From: Sphingopyxis sp. DBS4
GTDB lineage: Bacteria > Pseudomonadota > Alphaproteobacteria > Sphingomonadales > Sphingomonadaceae
Reading direction: 5' to 3'
Length of the DNA stretch: 64,000 bases
Assembly: GCF_024628865.1 (NCBI RefSeq)
Contig: NZ_CP102384.1
Coordinates: 3,235,001-3,299,000 of the forward strand
A program made the translations under genes and the position numbers. The notes below the pieces were generated by a model. That model was not told where the DNA came from. It searched no databases and saw nothing but the letters and a program-made list of their open reading frames with translations. The number at the start of each line of letters is the position of its first letter. Position 1 is the stretch's first letter. Below are positions 60,475-64,000 of the stretch, piece after piece.

Positions 60475-61230
60475 GTGAAGCATTTTAATCTGACGGAGGA
60501 ACTCGCACACGACATATCAGGCGCCGACAAGGAAGAACGGCTCTTTGCCGCCCTGTCGAACGCCGCCGACCGCATGGGATTTGATCTTTTCGCGCTCGCC
60601 TTCGATCGCCGCGGCGGCGGCGGCGAGGGTGCATCGATGCTCGTGCATAATTATCCCGACGCCTGGGCGAATGTCTATGTCGGCTTCGATCTCAGCGGCA
60701 CCGACCCGATCCGGCGCGCCGGCGAAAAATCCATGACGGGTTTTCAATGGCGCAATGTCGATCACTACATCCCGCTTTCTCGCGGTGACCGGCAGTTGCT
60801 GAAGGTCGCCCGCGAGAGCGGAATCGGCGACGGCTTCACGGTGCCGCGGCACTTGCCTGGCGAAGCGACCGGAAGCTGCTCCTTTGCCGTCGCTCCCAAT
60901 GCCAGGATCCCGCTCGAGATGCTCCACGCCGCCGAGATCGTCGGCGCCGTGGCGCTCGCCGCGGCGCGGCAGCTCATCGGGACAGGCTCCTATACTCCGC
61001 GGGCGGCGCTGACCGAGCGGCAGCGCGAATGCGTGCTCTGGTCCGCCCGCGGCAAGACTGCTGGCGAGACCGCCAGCATCCTCGGCATCAGCGAAGAGAC
61101 CGTGGTCCGTCATCTCAAGATCGCGCGCGAGCGCTATTCAGTGCCTTGTCGGCAAATGCTGATCCTCTGCGCCCTGTTCGACGGCGTCATCGGCTTTTCG
61201 GATGTCTATGACTGGTGGCGCCCGCTCTGA
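60475..61230 (+). CDS. LuxR-family quorum-sensing regulator
   Basis: A 251-residue protein with an autoinducer-binding domain (residues about 20-165, with Y-V-G-F-D-L-S-G-T-D-P-I-R and F-Q-W) and a C-terminal GerE helix-turn-helix (L-T-E-R-Q-R-E-C-V-L-W ... G-I-S-E-E-T-V-V-R-H-L). It would bind an acyl-homoserine lactone and act at the lux-box-like site before luxI. GTG 60475 is the likely start; no better ATG lies in frame. Confidence 0.92.
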   Translation: MKHFNLTEELAHDISGADKEERLFAALSNAADRMGFDLFALAFDRRGGGGEGASMLVHNYPDAWANVYVGFDLSGTDPIRRAGEKSMTGFQWRNVDHYIPLSRGDRQLLKVARESGIGDGFTVPRHLPGEATGSCSFAVAPNARIPLEMLHAAEIVGAVALAAARQLIGTGSYTPRAALTERQRECVLWSARGKTAGETASILGISEETVVRHLKIARERYSVPCRQMLILCALFDGVIGFSDVYDWWRPL

Positions 61231-61256
61231 CGCTCGCACATAAATCGTCCCGGGAT

Positions 61257-61272
61257 TGCCCATTTCTGGGCA
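61257..61272. promoter_or_regulatory. lux-box-like palindrome before luxI
   Basis: TGCCCA-TTTC-TGGGCA forms a perfect 6-base inverted repeat with a four-base spacer, centred about 65 bases before the luxI start and 34 bases after the luxR stop. Position and size suit a LuxR-type operator. Confidence 0.6.
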
Positions 61273-61329
61273 TAGCCGCGCGGTGGGAATGATGGTCTGA
61301 TCCTGGCACCGACAAGCCAAGGAACCATC

Positions 61330-61908
61330 ATGATCACTCAATCCACGCGGGCGCAGGATGCGCCCGGGAATGCGGCGCTTCGCGCCATGTTCGCCGCCCG
61401 CAAGCAGGTCTTCATCGACAAGCTGCAATGGGATTTGCCTGCCCTCGACGGCCGCTTCGAGCTCGACCAATTCGACACCCCGGACGCGCGGTACCTGATC
61501 CTGCTCGATCCCGATGATCTGCGCCACCGGGCGTCGGCGCGGCTGCTGCCAACCACGGCGCCGCACCTGCTCGGCGACATCTATTCGCATCTTTGCGCCG
61601 ACGGGGCGCCGTCCGGTGAAGGCGTGTGGGAGATCAGTCGCTTCTGCCTCGACCCCGGACAAACGCCCACCGAGCGCCGCGACGCGCGCAACCAGTTGGT
61701 CACCGCGCTGGCGGACTATGCTCTCCGCCACGGCATAGGCGAATATGTCGGTGTCGCAGAAGCCGGTTGGTATCACACGATCAGCAAATTTGGCTGGACA
61801 TGCCGCACGCTGGGTCCCGTTCACCGGGATAGCGCGTGCCGGATAGTCGCCCTCAGCATAGCGATCGACGAGGATATGGCCGCTTCTTCTGTTGGTCGGT
61901 CTCGCTAA
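61330..61908 (+). CDS. LuxI-family acyl-homoserine-lactone synthase
   Basis: A 192-residue autoinducer synthase. The invariant residues are visible in M-F-A-A-R-K-Q-V-F-I-D-K-L-Q-W (Arg, Phe, Trp), F-E-L-D-Q-F-D-T (acidic pair) and V-W-E-I-S-R-F (Glu, Arg). It makes N-acyl-homoserine lactones from S-adenosylmethionine and acyl-ACP. Its 3' end overlaps the open frame of the downstream S9 gene by at least 17 bases. Confidence 0.93.
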   Translation: MITQSTRAQDAPGNAALRAMFAARKQVFIDKLQWDLPALDGRFELDQFDTPDARYLILLDPDDLRHRASARLLPTTAPHLLGDIYSHLCADGAPSGEGVWEISRFCLDPGQTPTERRDARNQLVTALADYALRHGIGEYVGVAEAGWYHTISKFGWTCRTLGPVHRDSACRIVALSIAIDEDMAASSVGRSR

Positions 61909-64000
61909 CAGCGGGACGGCCGTCGCGGAGGAAGGTCGGCGCTGGACGCTCGAAGATGTGGTGACCGTCCCGGCGGAGTTCGAATTGAGCTTGGCGAGCG
62001 ACGGCAAGTCGCTCGCCTATCTCGAACGGCGAGCGGATCTCCAAAAGAATGAGACCGTCTCAATTCTTCATCTGTTTGACCTGCGCTCGCGCGCCTCGCG
62101 CGAGATTCTGCGCGCGGCGAGCGCAGAGCAGCTCCGACCGTTGCCGAACGGCACGGGCTGGAGCCTACTGCTAGATCGGGGCGACGAGCTTCAGCTCTAT
62201 GCGCTCGACGCCGAAGGGACGATCAAACCGCTGCTGGTGCGCGATGCGAAGGTTACCGTCGGCCAGACCGAAGGCGCGCTGTTCGCCGTGCGAAGCGGTG
62301 CGCCGCGCCGGATCGGGATTTTATATCACGACTGGTCTCCCGACGGACAATGGCTTTGGTACGCCACGCTAAAGCCAAGTTCGGAACCGGCCAATGTTGC
62401 CATCGACGACGCGGTGGTTAGCCAGCGCAATCGGCGTCGCGCGCCGGTCCGGGCGATCGTAGAACTGCGCATACGGTCGGCGACGGGCGAAGACTGGCTG
62501 GTCGCATCGCGGCCATCGGGCGACCGGCTTGCTTTCTATTATGGCGGCCATGTCGAATGGACCGACGAAGGGCCGCGCTACCAGTTAGAGCAATCCGATG
62601 CGGAGCGGGCCGACGGCATCGGGACCTTTTCCTGGAGCTTTGTCACCAACGCCAGCCGGCCCATTCAGGAAAGTTCGGGTTTTCCGGCGATCGGTCTGGT
62701 GCGCGGCCCGAATGGCGGAACTCTTGCAAGCGAGGGTTTCGGCAGGACGCTTGCCCTCACGGAGACGCACACCGATGGCCGAAAAACTCACTATGGTCGC
62801 CAGCCCTATTACATCGGCGACCCGCGTTCGGCAGGAAATTGGCTCTCGGGGGATGGGCTAAGCGCGCTGCTGGGGGTGCGAACGACCTCGCATCCACGGT
62901 ACGGGTTGGTTTTGCTTACCGGTCGGCACGCAACGTCGCTGATCCGCCCCGGCAGCTTGACGGCCTGCGACTTTCGCGAGGATCTCGCGTGGGGCATTTG
63001 CGTCGAGGAAGGGCTGAACCAGGCGCCACGGTTCGTCCGTGTCGAACCGAAAGACGGGCGCGTGCAGGCCATCGCTCCGCTCTCCGCTGCTCATGATTCG
63101 ATCGCACCGTTGCGCGTCACGCCGCATCAATGGACAAACCGGCTCGGCTACCGATCGACCGGATTCATCGTCTGGCCTCGCAATTACCAGACAAGCAGTC
63201 GCTACCCGGCGATCATCATCACTCATGGCAGCGATGCGGACGAGCGCTTCGCGAACGTCGATCTGCAATGGAACTACCCCGCTCAGCTGTTCGCCGAGCG
63301 CGGATATGTCGTCATTCTCATGAACGACCCCTCGGCTCGGCAGCAGGCTGAGCTTTGGCACGCCTATATGATATGGTCGGGCGGCCCAGGCACACTCGGT
63401 CCCGAAAAGCTGCGCGAGCTGATCTGGATCAACGGCGTCTATAGTTTTGAAGACGCGATCGCCGAGTTGGCAAGCGAAGGCATTGTCGATCCCGACCGCA
63501 TTGGCATTGCCGGGTACAGTCGGGGATCGCAGATGGTGAATGTCGCGATGACCCAATCGGAGATGTTTCGCGCTGCTTCCAGCGGGGACGGGAATTATCT
63601 TGAACCCGCATCCTATTCAGATCCGAAAGACGGGTATCACGCCGTCTTCGGCGGCCCACCTTCAGGTCGTTACCTCGACGCCTATCGCCAGCTGTCGCCC
63701 TCGCTCCGTGCCGATAGGGCGTGTGCTCCGGTCCTTCAGCAAATGGCTTCTCCCTTTGCGGGAGCGATCGATTTCTACGCCGCGCTGCGCGAAGCAAAGG
63801 TTCCTGCGCAGATCAGTCTCTATCCTGGCGAGACCACCGCCACCGATGAGACCCATCTGTTTCACATCCCCTCCAATCGGCTGCGCGCGATGCAAGAGAA
63901 TCTGGCGTGGTTCGACTTCTGGCTTCGCGATCGGCGCGACCGGGATCTGGATGACAGAGGCGCATTCGACCGCTGGGCGAAAATGGCGGCGCAATGGAAA
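61892..64000 (+). CDS. S9-family peptidase, probable lasso-peptide isopeptidase (Atxe2-like), partial
   Basis: An open frame of at least 703 codons runs off the right edge. The N-terminus has a hydrophobic stretch (P-L-L-L-L-V-G-L-A-N-S-G-T-A-V-A) like a signal peptide, then a beta-propeller (W-S-P-D-G-Q-W-L-W-Y) and a C-terminal hydrolase with G-Y-S-R-G-S (about residue 542) and D-E-T-H-L-F-H near the end; the order and the W-F-D-F-W-L-R tail match Atxe2-type isopeptidases of sphingomonads. No ATG fits: the frame opens at 61862 inside luxI, and TTG 61892 is the first plausible start. Where S9 enzymes carry the triad Asp, the frame reads Q-Q-M-A-S-P-F. Confidence 0.8.
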   Translation, partial: MVGLANSGTAVAEEGRRWTLEDVVTVPAEFELSLASDGKSLAYLERRADLQKNETVSILHLFDLRSRASREILRAASAEQLRPLPNGTGWSLLLDRGDELQLYALDAEGTIKPLLVRDAKVTVGQTEGALFAVRSGAPRRIGILYHDWSPDGQWLWYATLKPSSEPANVAIDDAVVSQRNRRRAPVRAIVELRIRSATGEDWLVASRPSGDRLAFYYGGHVEWTDEGPRYQLEQSDAERADGIGTFSWSFVTNASRPIQESSGFPAIGLVRGPNGGTLASEGFGRTLALTETHTDGRKTHYGRQPYYIGDPRSAGNWLSGDGLSALLGVRTTSHPRYGLVLLTGRHATSLIRPGSLTACDFREDLAWGICVEEGLNQAPRFVRVEPKDGRVQAIAPLSAAHDSIAPLRVTPHQWTNRLGYRSTGFIVWPRNYQTSSRYPAIIITHGSDADERFANVDLQWNYPAQLFAERGYVVILMNDPSARQQAELWHAYMIWSGGPGTLGPEKLRELIWINGVYSFEDAIAELASEGIVDPDRIGIAGYSRGSQMVNVAMTQSEMFRAASSGDGNYLEPASYSDPKDGYHAVFGGPPSGRYLDAYRQLSPSLRADRACAPVLQQMASPFAGAIDFYAALREAKVPAQISLYPGETTATDETHLFHIPSNRLRAMQENLAWFDFWLRDRRDRDLDDRGAFDRWAKMAAQWK

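Overview
The window reads as a chromosome segment of an alphaproteobacterium of the sphingomonad type (Sphingomonadaceae: Sphingopyxis, Novosphingobium or Sphingobium are the best guesses). This is inferred from the GC-rich, codon-biased sequence, the long TonB-dependent receptor next to an aliphatic/cyclic degradation operon, the trb/tra gene set with DUF2274, DUF736, DUF2840, DUF2285, DUF2958 and DUF2493 satellites, and a LuxR/LuxI pair followed by a lasso-peptide-isopeptidase-like S9 enzyme. No rRNA, tRNA or CRISPR array was recognised.

Layout. (1) 1-13.3 kb, + strand: the tail of a GntR/FCD regulator, then a tightly overlapped catabolic operon: nitronate-monooxygenase-like flavoprotein, thiolase-fold aldolase-like protein plus DUF35 partner, two acyl-CoA dehydrogenases, an acyl-CoA ligase, a Baeyer-Villiger monooxygenase and an alpha/beta hydrolase, followed by a TonB-dependent receptor. 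The set fits uptake, ring or ketone oxygenation to an ester or lactone, hydrolysis, CoA activation and side-chain beta-oxidation/retro-aldol cleavage of a hydrophobic (steroid- or terpenoid-like) substrate. (2) 13.3-17.2 kb: MlaA, an esterase whose signal peptide lies in another frame, and non-coding stretches ending in a strong terminator. (3) 17.2-40 kb, mostly - strand: the transfer half of an integrative conjugative element. It holds trbB-C-D-E-J-K-L-F-G-I-DUF2274, a regulator and a RadC-wHTH protein on the + strand, CopG, TraG/VirD4, relaxase, a transglycosylase, TraF peptidase and several DUF proteins.

(4) 40-53.5 kb: cargo rich in conflict/defence-like genes. It holds a three-Cys-motif radical-SAM-like protein with its TcmP partner, an AbiEi-like/AbiEii toxin-antitoxin pair behind four helically phased inverted-repeat operators, a 63-residue protein with a papain/C39-like peptidase, a complete bacterial ubiquitin-like operon (multi-ubiquitin protein, E2, JAB peptidase, E1) with a divergent XRE regulator, a DUF4365-like/DUF2971 pair and a nucleotidyltransferase-HEPN protein. 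An EamA transporter remnant marks an insertion scar. (5) 53.6-60.2 kb: the maintenance part of the element. ParB and DUF2493 genes are fused by a deletion; DUF2958, DUF6771, two SRAP-like genes and a second AbiE system follow. (6) 60.2-64 kb: LuxR, LuxI with a lux-box-like palindrome, and an S9 isopeptidase-like gene that runs off the window.

The most interesting part is 44.7-49.5 kb: a ubiquitin-like conjugation operon whose modifier ends in Gly-Gly-Ser-Ser and so needs a processing peptidase, converging tail to tail with a gene for an unrelated cysteine-peptidase-like protein preceded by a tiny partner gene under a long RNA hairpin.
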